6,782 bases of DNA from Actinomycetota bacterium (GCA_009702845.1 WLHG01000056.1:1-6782), one strand, 5' to 3'. Shown: positions 1 through 6,782, counted from the stretch's first letter. Numbers and translations: made by a program. Notes: generated from the sequence alone by a model not told the origin.

Positions 1-44
1 ATACCGAGTTGTTTTGCTAACTCGTGTACGCGGACCTTTGACAC
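1..44 (-). CDS. infB: Translation initiation factor IF-2, N-terminal fragment (gene runs off the left edge)
   Basis: Only the first 14 codons and two further bases are in the window. They read M-SKVRVHELAKQLG, which matches the first helix of the IF-2 N-terminal domain in actinobacteria (typically M(A/S)KVRVYELAKELG). IF-2 is the cytoplasmic GTPase that places fMet-tRNA on the 30S subunit and promotes 50S joining. I chose the GTG at 44 as start because AGGGGA lies four bases upstream (54-49) and because the family begins at this residue. An in-frame ATG at 68 would add eight residues (MRAKTGEN), but it sits inside a predicted hairpin and has no ribosome binding site. The position after rimP-nusA is the classical place for infB. 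The identity rests on a short but characteristic stretch plus context. Confidence 0.82.
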   Translation of the reverse strand, partial: MSKVRVHELAKQLG

Positions 45-48
45 ATTT

Positions 49-54
49 TCCCCT
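49..54 (-). promoter_or_regulatory. Ribosome binding site of infB (decides the GTG start)
   Basis: The minus strand reads AGGGGA, four bases before the GTG at 44-42. It is one of the clearest Shine-Dalgarno matches in the window and favours GTG 44 over the in-frame ATG at 68. Confidence 0.7.
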
Positions 55-59
55 GTCTT

Positions 60-86
60 GGCCCGCATGTAATCCACATGCAAGCC
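60..86 (-). promoter_or_regulatory. Putative RNA hairpin in the infB leader
   Basis: In minus-strand RNA, GGCUUGCAUGU (86-76) pairs with ACAUGCGGGCC (70-60) around the five-base loop GGAUU (75-71). This gives 11 continuous pairs, nine Watson-Crick and two adjacent G-U (82/64 and 83/63). On the plus strand those two positions would be A-C mismatches, so the fold favours the direction in which infB is transcribed. It ends five bases before the infB Shine-Dalgarno. No U-tract follows, so it does not look like an intrinsic terminator. A role in infB translation, mRNA stability or protein binding is an inference; the sequence match to no known riboswitch class was recognised. Confidence 0.5.
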
Positions 87-199
87 CTAGTTGTACGACC
101 TCATAGTTTTAGCGAGCTCATGTGAGTTTCATATCTTTCTTTTCCATTTCATTTAAAAGTGCAGGGGGTAATCGTATCTAATGAATGCCCTGATTACAT
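67..199 (-). repeat. Short inverted repeats GTAATC/GATTAC across the nusA-infB gap
   Basis: On the minus strand, ATGTAATC (199-192) covers the nusA stop codon. It is complementary to GATTACAT (74-67), which includes four of the five loop bases and the start of the 3' arm of the infB leader hairpin, and its GTAATC part also matches GATTAC at 173-168. The pairings exclude one another and, for 74-67, exclude the hairpin. An 8-base match in a stretch of about 150 bases is only mildly unlikely by chance, so a regulatory role is weakly supported. Confidence 0.25.
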
Positions 200-1165
200 A
201 ATGGGATTATCGGGATGAATATCGATGCGCCAGCCCGTTAAGCGCGCGGCCAAGCGTGCATTTTGTCCATCTTTTCCAATGGCTAGAGATAATTGGTAGT
301 CAGGGACGATGACCTTTGCGCTGCGCGCGGCAAGGTCGGTGATTTCAACAGAGACGACCTTTGCTGGGGCAAGGGCATGGGCGATAAAGGTCGCCGGATC
401 TTCAGACCAATCAACGATATCGATTTTCTCTCCGTGTAGCTCATCCATAACGGCCCTAGCGCGCGAACCCATTGGCCCGATCAAGGAGCCTTTAGGACTT
501 ACGCCGGCACGGTGAGATTTTACTGCGACTTTAGTGCGATGGCCTGCTTCGCGAGCCACAGCCATAATCTCAACGATGCGATCGTTAATCTCTGGAACTT
601 CAAAGGCAAATAACTGCTTAACGAGAGCTGGATGGCTACGCGACAACATGATCTCTGGCCCTTTTAAACCCTGCTTAACTTCAACAACGAAACATTTAAT
701 TCGATCGCCGTGATTGTACACCTCACCCGGAACTTGCTCCTGGGGAGGAATGCGGCCTTCGGTTCGCCCTAAATTAACGTTAATCATCTTTGGGTCACGG
801 CCCTGCTGAACAACTCCTGAAATTACATCGCCGACATTGCCAGTGAACTCACCAACGATGGAGGCATCGTTTGTCTCGCGCATTTTCAATTTAATAATCT
901 GGCGCGCCGTAGATGTCGCTACGCGAGAAAAACCATCTGGCATATCTGGCTCATCGCCAATCTTTTCACCAATCTCATTGAACTGGGGAATTAAAATCTG
1001 AATTTCGCCAGTTTCACGATCTAAAACAGCGCGCGCATGACGCTTAGCTTCTTCGGTCTGGTTATAAGCGGTAAGGACGCCGATCTCTATCGCCTGAATT
1101 AACTGCTCAAGCGGAATGCCCTTCTCAGTCGTTAGCGCAATTAATGCACTCATCTCGACATGCAT
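194..1165 (-). CDS. nusA: Transcription termination/antitermination factor NusA
   Basis: NusA binds RNA polymerase and nascent RNA, modulating pausing, termination and antitermination of rRNA transcription in the cytoplasm. The 323 residues show the usual order: N-terminal RNA polymerase-binding domain (about 1-104), S1 domain (about 105-178, with GDVISGVVQQG and LSRSHP), KH1 (about 185-250, GPMG at 230-233, then HGEKIDIVDWSEDP) and KH2 (about 255-320, GKDG at 297-300 followed by QNARLAARLTGW). It stops right after KH2 and has no acidic repeats, the normal compact form in actinobacteria. The start fits the family pattern MHVEMSAL, with AAGGA ten bases upstream inside the end of rimP. The ATG directly follows the rimP stop, so translational coupling is likely. 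Nothing appears damaged. Confidence 0.97.
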   Translation of the reverse strand: MHVEMSALIALTTEKGIPLEQLIQAIEIGVLTAYNQTEEAKRHARAVLDRETGEIQILIPQFNEIGEKIGDEPDMPDGFSRVATSTARQIIKLKMRETNDASIVGEFTGNVGDVISGVVQQGRDPKMINVNLGRTEGRIPPQEQVPGEVYNHGDRIKCFVVEVKQGLKGPEIMLSRSHPALVKQLFAFEVPEINDRIVEIMAVAREAGHRTKVAVKSHRAGVSPKGSLIGPMGSRARAVMDELHGEKIDIVDWSEDPATFIAHALAPAKVVSVEITDLAARSAKVIVPDYQLSLAIGKDGQNARLAARLTGWRIDIHPDNPIM

Positions 1166-1636
1166 TTAGTTTTCATCCTTACGACTAAATTCAACTTCTA
1201 CGTTCGCTTTTTTTATATCTGCCAAAACAATAATGTGAGTCTTCATGCGGCCCTTGATATTTTCGACAAAAGTGGCATCGTCGGCGCGTAGTTCAGTAAG
1301 GCGGCCAGTCAATGTTGCGCCATCATTCATCACCATGGAAATTATTCGCGTTACATTCTTTTCCCAGTGACGACGCTCGGTCAGCGGGCGGTCAACTCCA
1401 GGAGACGTTACTTCAAGCGTAAAGGCATCATCAATAACAGTACTTTCATCTAGAAGCTCTGAAATTAAGCGCGAGACGACAGTGACTTCATCGAGATTTA
1501 GGGGCTTTGGGCCATCAACTATGCAGGTAACAATTCGGTGATTACCGGGATTTGATACAAGAACCTGCTCCAGGAAAAAACCCGCATTTTCTACGGCGGG
1601 CCTAAGCAGTTCGACTAAGGAATCTTGAAGTGACAT
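1166..1636 (-). CDS. rimP: Ribosome maturation factor RimP
   Basis: RimP assists late assembly of the 30S ribosomal subunit in the cytoplasm. The 156 residues hold the N-terminal alpha/beta domain with the family signature LEVTSPGVDRPL at 74-85 (commonly LEVSSPGLDRPL) and a C-terminal SH3-like barrel (about 88-150, GATLTGRLTEL and the closing KKANVEVEF). Length is normal. The ATG at 1636 is the only start that keeps the whole N-terminal helix, yet no good Shine-Dalgarno precedes it; instead the 14 bases directly upstream form a perfect palindrome. The gene follows the TSUP gene after 41 bp, with a likely promoter across that junction, and its TAA abuts the nusA ATG with no spacer. rimP-nusA-infB is a widely conserved bacterial operon. 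Confidence 0.96.
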   Translation of the reverse strand: MSLQDSLVELLRPAVENAGFFLEQVLVSNPGNHRIVTCIVDGPKPLNLDEVTVVSRLISELLDESTVIDDAFTLEVTSPGVDRPLTERRHWEKNVTRIISMVMNDGATLTGRLTELRADDATFVENIKGRMKTHIIVLADIKKANVEVEFSRKDEN

Positions 1637-1650
1637 AAAGTAGCTACTTT
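1637..1650. repeat. Perfect 14-bp palindrome directly before the rimP start codon
   Basis: AAAGTAGCTACTTT reads the same on both strands and ends immediately upstream of the rimP ATG (1636-1634), where a ribosome binding site would be expected. It lies about 14-27 bases downstream of the transcription start predicted from the nearby promoter, a plausible operator position. As RNA it would give only a weak AU-rich 5-bp stem with an AGCU loop. The half-site CTACTTT recurs on the plus strand at 1704-1710, just upstream of the -35 element. The symmetry is seen directly; an operator role is inferred. Confidence 0.4.
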
Positions 1651-1670
1651 CTTATTAAGTTGTGGCCGTA

Positions 1671-1700
1671 ATTGTAACTAGAAAGATTGAAAAGTATCAA
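1671..1700 (-). promoter_or_regulatory. Predicted sigma70-type promoter for rimP-nusA-infB
   Basis: The minus strand reads TTGATA (1700-1695, five of six to TTGACA), an 18-base spacer, then TACAAT (1676-1671, five of six to TATAAT). The start of transcription would be near 1666-1663, giving a leader of about 27-30 bases before the rimP ATG. The -35 element lies in the last codons of the TSUP gene and the -10 element just after its stop. This would let the rimP operon be expressed independently of the proS/TSUP genes upstream. Confidence 0.5.
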
Positions 1701-2457
1701 TTCCTACTTTAATGATCAGGGCAATTGTCACAAACAAGAAGACCTTTCGTACCAAAGTCGAACCACCACGAATTGCCAGGCGAGAGCCGATCACAGCCCC
1801 CGTTACATTTGCAGCCCCAAGACCAAGGCCAATCTGCCAGATAATCGCACCGTGCACACCAAAGATAATCAGGGCGCCCAGGTTGGTTGAAACATTAACG
1901 ACTTTTGCAATTGCCGATGCTGTAATAAAGGCATAGCCAAGGGATGCGACTAATACGAGCATCAAAAAAGAGCCAGTACCTGGACCAAAGATTCCATCGT
2001 AGAAGCCGATGACAATCCCGGCGGCAGCTGCAATTTGAATCCTGCGCATGTCGGTGTGTTTAAATCTCTCAACCATTCCTAAATCTGGTTTTAGCCAGGT
2101 ATAAATAGCCACAACGATTAATAGCGTTAAGACAATGGGTCGCATGCTCGAAGTTGGTATTCGGGATGCTAGTGATGCGCCCGCTGCCGATCCAATAAAA
2201 GCTGGCAGCGCCATTGCAATCAAAACTTTAGGTTCGGGTTTAATTTCGCGGCGATAGAGAGCTGCGGCAGTAGTCGTACCAAAGACAGAGGCCAATTTAT
2301 TCGTACCTAGAACTGTCACAGTTTCGGTTTTAGGTAGGCCGATTAAGAGTGCTGGAAGTTGGATTAATCCTCCGCCTCCTGCGATTGAATCGACAAAGCC
2401 GGCAAAGAATGAGGCGGAAAGCAGAAATAATCCAGTTGCAATGGTTAATTCGCCCAT
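1678..2457 (-). CDS. TSUP family membrane transporter (TauE/SafE, YfcA-like)
   Basis: This 259-residue protein is almost entirely hydrophobic with roughly eight membrane segments, as in the TauE/SafE (TSUP) family, whose characterised members move sulfite, sulfoacetate or other small organic anions, usually outward. Conserved stretches come in the family's two-fold repeat: GFVDSIAGGGGLIQLPALL (20-38) with GTNKLASVFGT (51-61) in the first half, and GFYDGIFGPGTGSFL (151-165) with AKVVNVSTNLGAL (184-196) in the second. These resemble E. coli YfcA closely; the substrate of that subgroup is not established. The start is supported by AAGG overlapping the proS stop, eight bases upstream. The gene sits 10 bp after proS and 41 bp before rimP, so it is probably cotranscribed with proS. 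A transporter here is not part of the conserved rimP-nusA-infB cluster and is probably a lineage-specific insertion. Substrate cannot be read from the sequence. Confidence 0.9.
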   Translation of the reverse strand: MGELTIATGLFLLSASFFAGFVDSIAGGGGLIQLPALLIGLPKTETVTVLGTNKLASVFGTTTAAALYRREIKPEPKVLIAMALPAFIGSAAGASLASRIPTSSMRPIVLTLLIVVAIYTWLKPDLGMVERFKHTDMRRIQIAAAAGIVIGFYDGIFGPGTGSFLMLVLVASLGYAFITASAIAKVVNVSTNLGALIIFGVHGAIIWQIGLGLGAANVTGAVIGSRLAIRGGSTLVRKVFLFVTIALIIKVGIDTFQSF

Positions 2458-2467
2458 GCCACGAACC

Positions 2468-4192
2468 TTACTTAAGTAGTGCCGCGATTGAACTTACGGC
2501 ATTTGCCAAAGCTACTTCGCTCTTTTCCCCGCTTGCTCGAACACGTACTTCAATATTGCCATCGGCTAATGCCTTTCCGACCACAACAATAATCGGATTG
2601 CCAATCAACTCGGCATCCTTAAATTTAACTCCTGCGCTTGCATCGCGGCGATCATCGAGCATTACTGTAATTCCGATTGCCTCTAGATCAGTGCCGAGTT
2701 TGAGCGCAGTATCAAAGGGTAGGTCTTCTTTACCGGTTGCAACGATATGAACCTTGGCAGGTGCGATTTCTATTGGCCAGTTCAGACCGATCTCATCACT
2801 TGTCTGCTCGGCAATTGCAGCAACTGCGCGAGAGACGCCGATTCCATAGGAGCCCATAGTCACTACCTGAGATTTACCGTTTTGATCTAACACAGTCAGG
2901 CCAAGGGCTTCTGCATACTTTCGCCCTAACTGAAAGATGTGTCCGATCTCTATCGCGCGATCTATAACGACCTCTGTTGCACACTCTGGGCATGCATCCC
3001 CCGCACGCACTTCAGCGGCTTCAACATAGTGATCGGGAGTGAAGTCACGACCGTTGAGAACAAAGCGTGCATGGCGATTGTTTTTATTAGCTCCGCTTAT
3101 CCAAGATGTACCTGGAGCAACACGTGGATCGGCATAGACGGTGATTCCAGTGCCATTTAGATTCTGTGGCCCAATGTAACCTTTAACGAGCTTAGGATGT
3201 TTAGCAAAATCGGCCTCTTCGAAGACGCGAAGTTCGTGCACTCCACCTAAATTTTCCTGCAAGCGTTTTAAGTCAACTTCTCGATCCCCGGGAACTAGTA
3301 CTGCAATTGCCTTTCCATCGGCGACTAACATAATATTTTTTAAAGTATCAGCAGCTGCATATCCCCCGCCGAATTTTTCATTCATGACGGCGACCAGTGA
3401 ATCAATGGTTGGAGTATTTGGAGTGTCTAACTCTTCAAGGGCTGGAACTCCTGATGGATCCCCTGGTGCCACTTTTGTGACCATCGCTTCGACGTTAGCT
3501 GCATAGCCACACTTAGGGCACAAAACGTATGTGTCCTCACCGGTAGGACATGGTGCTAAAAACTCTTCAGACTTCGAGCCGCCCATCGCACCCGATACAG
3601 CCTTAACAATGTTGTACTTCATTCCTAATCGATTAAAACAGCTGATGTATGCATCACGATGTTTATCGTATGAGAGATCCAGACCTGCATCATCGATATC
3701 AAATGAGTATGAGTCCTTCATGATGAACTCGCGACCGCGAATGATTCCGCTGCGTGGACGGGCCTCATCGCGATACTTTGTCTGAATCTGATAGATAGAC
3801 AATGGTAAATCTTTATAAGAGGAGTACTCACTCTTGACCATCAACGTAAACATCTCTTCGTGAGTAGGCCCCAGTAAGTAATCTGCGCCTCTACGATCCT
3901 GAAGGCGAAATAGCGACGGGCCGTACTCTTCCCAGCGTTTAGTGGTCTCATAGGCTTCACGTGGCAAAAGTGCAGGAAAATGGACCTCTTGAAAACCTGC
4001 ATTGTCCATCTCTTCACGAACGATATTTTCAATATTGCGAAGAGTGATAACGCCAAGTGGAAGCCACGAATAAATTCCTGCAGCTATTCGGCGAATATAT
4101 CCAGCGCGTACAAGTAAGCGATGGCTTGCGACCTCAGCATCGGCTGGATCATCGCGAAGGGTACGCAAAAAGAGCGTGGACATTTTCAACAT
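2468..4192 (-). CDS. proS: Proline--tRNA ligase (bacterial type, with editing insertion)
   Basis: Prolyl-tRNA synthetase charges tRNA-Pro with proline using ATP in the cytoplasm. The 574 residues match the usual bacterial-type length. Class II catalytic parts are visible: GPTHEE (108-113), motif 2 from RDEARPRSG to [12 protein letters not shown] (141-164) and motif 3 with GSYGIGVSR (447-455). The YbaK-like insertion that hydrolyses Ala-tRNA-Pro spans about 235-400 and keeps the TLKN lysine (K285) typical of its active site. The anticodon-binding domain fills about 475-574. Cysteine pairs CPKC (225-228) and CPEC (401-404) flank the insertion; four cysteines so placed could hold a metal, which is inference. 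The start at 4192 has AGG eight bases upstream within the ispG stop; the ATG at codon 4 lacks one. It follows ispG after 9 bp and is likely in the same transcript. Confidence 0.98.
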   Translation of the reverse strand: MLKMSTLFLRTLRDDPADAEVASHRLLVRAGYIRRIAAGIYSWLPLGVITLRNIENIVREEMDNAGFQEVHFPALLPREAYETTKRWEEYGPSLFRLQDRRGADYLLGPTHEEMFTLMVKSEYSSYKDLPLSIYQIQTKYRDEARPRSGIIRGREFIMKDSYSFDIDDAGLDLSYDKHRDAYISCFNRLGMKYNIVKAVSGAMGGSKSEEFLAPCPTGEDTYVLCPKCGYAANVEAMVTKVAPGDPSGVPALEELDTPNTPTIDSLVAVMNEKFGGGYAAADTLKNIMLVADGKAIAVLVPGDREVDLKRLQENLGGVHELRVFEEADFAKHPKLVKGYIGPQNLNGTGITVYADPRVAPGTSWISGANKNNRHARFVLNGRDFTPDHYVEAAEVRAGDACPECATEVVIDRAIEIGHIFQLGRKYAEALGLTVLDQNGKSQVVTMGSYGIGVSRAVAAIAEQTSDEIGLNWPIEIAPAKVHIVATGKEDLPFDTALKLGTDLEAIGITVMLDDRRDASAGVKFKDAELIGNPIIVVVGKALADGNIEVRVRASGEKSEVALANAVSSIAALLK

Positions 4193-4201
4193 GGCGTGAG
4201 C

Positions 4202-5353
4202 CTATCGAATATCAACGGTGGGCACGCCTGATGCAACGCCCGCAGCTTCCATTTCTTCGGCCAATCGCATCGCCTCTTCAATTAAAGTTTCAACAATCAT
4301 CGCTTCAGGAACGGTCTTTATGACTTCGCCCTTTACAAAAATCTGTCCCTTGCCATTACCAGATGCGACACCTAAATCCGCCTCGCGAGCCTCGCCAGGA
4401 CCATTTACGACGCAGCCCATAACCGCCACTCGAAGTGGAACGGTCATACCTTGCAGGCCAGCTTGGACTTTTTCAGCCAAGGTGTAAACATCTACCTGGG
4501 CACGGCCACAGGATGGACAGGAAACGATTTCTAGTTTTCGCTGGCGTAGATTTAAAGATTCCAGAATAGAGATTCCAACTTTTACCTCTTCAACTGGAGG
4601 CGCTGATAGTGAGACACGGATCGTGTCACCGATTCCCTCTGCTAACAAAATGCCAAATGCGGTTGCAGATTTAATTGTGCCTTGAAAAATCGGACCTGCC
4701 TCAGTTACGCCAAGATGTAGCGGGTAATCGCATTGAGCGGCCAAGAGTCTGTAGGCCTTCACCATCGTTACTGGATCATGGTGTTTGACAGAGATTTTGA
4801 TATCTGAAAAACCATGCTCCTCAAATAAAGATGCCTCCCAGAGGGCAGACTCAGCTAAAGCTTCAGGAGTCGCCTTGCCATACTTTGCAAGAATTCGTGG
4901 ATCGAGCGAGCCAGCATTTACTCCGATACGGATTGGTATCCCCGCATCCCCTGCAGCCTTTGCAACCTCTTTAACCTTGTCATCGAACTGCTTGATGTTG
5001 CCAGGGTTAACGCGAACAGCGGCACATCCTGCATCAATGGCGGCAAAGATATATTTTGGTTGAAAGTGAATATCTGCAATAACTGGAATCTGCGATTTCT
5101 TTGCAATTTGTGCGAGGGCATCGGCATCATCTTGGCTAGGAACTGCAACTCGAACAATCTGGCAGCCTGAAGCGGTTAATTCGGCGATCTGTTGCAGCGT
5201 TGCATTTACATCCGAGGTCAAAGTGGTGCACATCGATTGCACGCTAACTGGAAAATCACTTCCGACCCCAACTTTACCGACCATCATCTGTCTGGTCTTT
5301 CGACGAGGTGAAATCGTTGGTGGTGGAGCGCTCGGAATACCTAAATCAACCAT
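4202..5353 (-). CDS. ispG: 4-hydroxy-3-methylbut-2-en-1-yl diphosphate synthase (IspG/GcpE)
   Basis: IspG reduces MEcPP to HMBPP, the penultimate step of the MEP isoprenoid pathway, with a 4Fe-4S cluster and electrons from ferredoxin or flavodoxin. The 383 residues contain the N-terminal TIM barrel (about 15-260, with [35 protein letters not shown] and [10 protein letters not shown]) and the C-terminal cluster-binding domain. The ligands are all present: C279 and C282 in CPSCGR, C314 in CVVNGPGEA and E321. This is the compact two-domain bacterial form. The ATG at 5353 matches the family N-terminus but has only a poor Shine-Dalgarno. Upstream, the rseP stop is 32 bp away; downstream, proS starts after 9 bp. 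Being near dxr, an earlier enzyme of the same pathway, fits the standard actinobacterial cluster. Confidence 0.98.
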   Translation of the reverse strand: MVDLGIPSAPPPTISPRRKTRQMMVGKVGVGSDFPVSVQSMCTTLTSDVNATLQQIAELTASGCQIVRVAVPSQDDADALAQIAKKSQIPVIADIHFQPKYIFAAIDAGCAAVRVNPGNIKQFDDKVKEVAKAAGDAGIPIRIGVNAGSLDPRILAKYGKATPEALAESALWEASLFEEHGFSDIKISVKHHDPVTMVKAYRLLAAQCDYPLHLGVTEAGPIFQGTIKSATAFGILLAEGIGDTIRVSLSAPPVEEVKVGISILESLNLRQRKLEIVSCPSCGRAQVDVYTLAEKVQAGLQGMTVPLRVAVMGCVVNGPGEAREADLGVASGNGKGQIFVKGEVIKTVPEAMIVETLIEEAMRLAEEMEAAGVASGVPTVDIR

Positions 5354-5385
5354 GGCGCTATTCTGCCGTAAGAAGGCGCGATGCG

Positions 5386-6531
5386 CTAAAGATTGAGAAC
5401 TACTGGATTGACGATATCTGCCACAAGGAGAAGAAGGGTCAGCGCGGCCAAAATAACAAATACCACCATCGTTATTGGCGTTAGCACGGTTACATCTATA
5501 GCCGCTGGACGAGGACGTCCCCTCAATCGGGCAAAGAATGCGCGAATCTCATCGGCAATGGCTACGGCCATATGTCCACCATCTAGGGGCAGAATCGGAA
5601 GTAAATTAAAAAGCCCAACAAAGATATTCAAACTCGCGATGATCAGGATAAAGGTTGCCAGACGCTCCATCGTAGAGAGCTCATCGCTACTCACCGCTTG
5701 ACCTGAAACACGAGCAACACCAACCACCCCGACTAAACCATTTGCATCACGTGTCTGACCATTAATAGTCTGACCCCACAGCTCTGGAATTTTCGATGGG
5801 AGCTTTACCAAAGATTTCACGCTCTCTTTGAGGAAATCCTTCGTGACAATGCCGGCATTCTTAAATGAGGTAGCTACTCCTGTTCGCTTTAATCCAACTT
5901 CATTAATAATTCCAAGGAGAAATCTCTCTTCGCCATCGATGGTTTCAAGCTTAGGTGTAGCAGTAATAATCAGATCTTCTCCGCCACGTTTAATTCCAAG
6001 TGTTACATCTTTGCCCTGTGAGTTACGGATCGTGGCAACATCCTTATACCAATCGCTAACTTTCTTGCCGTTTATAGAAGTAACCTCATCGCCAACCATA
6101 ATCCCCGCCGATTGCGCAGCAGAGCCCTTCATTACTTCACCGATTACAGGAAGAACTTGGGTAGTTCCAATTCCTGCAAAAAGGGTGAAGAGAAGTACGT
6201 ATCCGATGACAAAGTGGAGAAAGGATCCTGCGCCAAGAACAATTAACTTACGTCCCGAGGAGGCTTTATAGAATGCGCGATCTTCCTCACCAACTGGCAT
6301 CTCATCGCCAGGGGTCATCCCATCGATCTTGCAGTAACCGCCTGCGGGAATAGCTTTAACTCCAAACTCAGTCTCGCCCCTCTGGTATGACCAGAGCCTT
6401 CTACCAAAGCCAACAAAGAACTCAGAGACTCTCATCCCAAATCGCCTCGCAGTTAAGTAATGACCAAACTCATGAATCATTACCGACAGTAGAAGTGCGA
6501 CAACAAAGGCGAGGATTCCGAGTATCTGCAT
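5386..6531 (-). CDS. rseP: Site-2 (RseP/Rip1-type) intramembrane zinc metalloprotease
   Basis: This M50 protease cuts transmembrane segments of regulators such as anti-sigma factors in the cytoplasmic membrane. The 381 residues show HEFGH (20-24) with the zinc-binding histidines and catalytic glutamate E21 in the first membrane segment, a cytosolic GGY loop (PAGGY at 62-66), a second membrane segment (about 96-120), one PDZ domain (about 125-205, [15 protein letters not shown]), a membrane segment near 290-310 leading into [11 protein letters not shown] (309-319) with the third zinc ligand D317, and a last membrane segment near 350-373. A single PDZ as in mycobacterial Rip1, unlike the two of E. 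coli RseP. The GPxxN stretch of those two homologues reads GSFLH here (102-106). Its ATG overlaps the dxr stop by one base (TAATG), so translation is probably coupled. Its substrate is not in the window. Confidence 0.95.
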   Translation of the reverse strand: MQILGILAFVVALLLSVMIHEFGHYLTARRFGMRVSEFFVGFGRRLWSYQRGETEFGVKAIPAGGYCKIDGMTPGDEMPVGEEDRAFYKASSGRKLIVLGAGSFLHFVIGYVLLFTLFAGIGTTQVLPVIGEVMKGSAAQSAGIMVGDEVTSINGKKVSDWYKDVATIRNSQGKDVTLGIKRGGEDLIITATPKLETIDGEERFLLGIINEVGLKRTGVATSFKNAGIVTKDFLKESVKSLVKLPSKIPELWGQTINGQTRDANGLVGVVGVARVSGQAVSSDELSTMERLATFILIIASLNIFVGLFNLLPILPLDGGHMAVAIADEIRAFFARLRGRPRPAAIDVTVLTPITMVVFVILAALTLLLLVADIVNPVVLNL

Positions 6532-6782
6532 TATGGAGCCAATCGTACTAATTGTTCATGGGCTTGGGCTCTAGCATTATCTTCGATGGCGCTGACATCG
6601 GCTAAATCCCTCAAGGATGATGTCGCCGAGCCTTGACTCGCCTCAACCACTTCCTTAACAAGGGGAAGAATCGAAGTGAAGCTAATCTTTTCGGCAATAA
6701 AAGCCTCCACTGCAACCTCATTAGCCGCGTTGAATATTGCTGGCATTGCGCCACCAAACTCTCCGCAATATCTAGCAAGTGC
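6531..6782 (-). CDS. dxr: 1-deoxy-D-xylulose 5-phosphate reductoisomerase, C-terminal fragment
   Basis: The last 83 codons of the gene are present; the frame is open to the right edge, so the N-terminal NADPH-binding domain and most of the catalytic domain are outside. The visible part starts ALARYCGEFGGA and continues MPAIFNAANEVAVEAF, the hallmark start of the DXR C-terminal helical domain, followed by the helices ending in EQLVRLAP. DXR converts DXP to MEP with NADPH and a divalent metal, the first committed MEP step. The ATG at 6746 is an internal methionine, not the start. The TAA stop shares a base with the rseP ATG. Dxr, RseP and IspG in a row is the usual actinobacterial arrangement. 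Confidence 0.95.
   Translation of the reverse strand, partial: ALARYCGEFGGAMPAIFNAANEVAVEAFIAEKISFTSILPLVKEVVEASQGSATSSLRDLADVSAIEDNARAQAHEQLVRLAP

Noticed and set aside
66..68. ATG at 68 as the infB start, adding MRAKTGEN
   Set aside because: It has no ribosome binding site, lies inside the predicted hairpin, and the family begins at the residue coded by GTG 44, which has AGGGGA upstream.
60..86. Reading the infB leader hairpin as an intrinsic terminator
   Set aside because: The hairpin is followed by AAGACAGGGG and not by a run of U, and infB starts 16 bases further on.
99..152. Mini-ORFs in the nusA-infB gap (for example nine codons starting MEKKDM, or MSSLKL)
   Set aside because: All are under ten codons, lack ribosome binding sites and resemble nothing recognisable.
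4613..4627. Inverted repeat GACACG-GAT-CGTGTC inside ispG
   Set aside because: It lies in the highly conserved DTIRVS coding segment; the symmetry is explained by codon choice and has no regulatory context.
5354..5385. Possible promoter or terminator between rseP and ispG
   Set aside because: The 32-bp gap has repeated GCGC motifs but no -10/-35 pair in or just before it that I would defend, and no stem with a U-tract.
5828..6271. Long plus-strand open frames opposite rseP, proS and ispG (for example 147 codons at 5828-6271)
   Set aside because: They are antisense shadows of well-identified genes, rich in S/T/P/R, without family resemblance or ribosome binding sites.
6531..6746. A separate 71-residue gene starting at the ATG at 6746
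   Set aside because: The frame continues upstream to the window edge with ALARYCGEFGGA, which belongs to DXR; the ATG is internal.

Overview
This window looks like a chromosomal housekeeping segment from a low-to-mid GC actinobacterium. All seven complete or partial genes that I can name in the MEP/translation cluster, plus one transporter, lie on the minus strand, so transcription runs from the right edge to the left. The order of transcription is dxr (3' end only), rseP-type site-2 protease, ispG, proS, a TSUP-family membrane protein, rimP, nusA and infB (5' end only). Both the order and the protein sequences are actinobacterial. IspG has the long '[22 protein letters not shown]' type of segment, NusA starts with the actinobacterial M-x-(I/V)-(D/E)-M-S-A-L and lacks C-terminal extension domains, and RseP is close in layout to mycobacterial Rip1. 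The base composition is far below the usual 65-70% GC of the phylum and the intergenic gaps are very short. This fits a streamlined freshwater lineage such as Nanopelagicales (acI); the lineage is an inference.

Right part (6782 to 4202): dxr and ispG are two steps of the MEP isoprenoid pathway, with the intramembrane protease gene between them. The dxr stop and rseP start overlap by one base (TAATG). rseP and ispG are 32 bp apart. Middle (4192 to 1678): proS follows ispG after 9 bp, and a YfcA-like TSUP transporter gene follows proS after 10 bp. Left part (1636 to 1): rimP and nusA abut with no spacer, then a 149-bp gap leads to infB. These three supply 30S maturation, transcription elongation/termination control and translation initiation.

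Two places hold structure that the genes do not explain. One is the TSUP-rimP junction, with a good sigma70-type promoter (TTGATA-N18-TACAAT) across the TSUP stop codon and a perfect 14-bp palindrome ending one base before the rimP ATG. The other is the nusA-infB gap, which lacks the ylxR gene usual at this position and carries an 11-bp RNA-type hairpin, stable only in the minus-strand transcript because of two G-U pairs, five bases upstream of the infB ribosome binding site. No mobile element, CRISPR array, tRNA, rRNA or phage gene is visible. I see no new multi-gene system here; the possible infB leader element is the best candidate for something undescribed.
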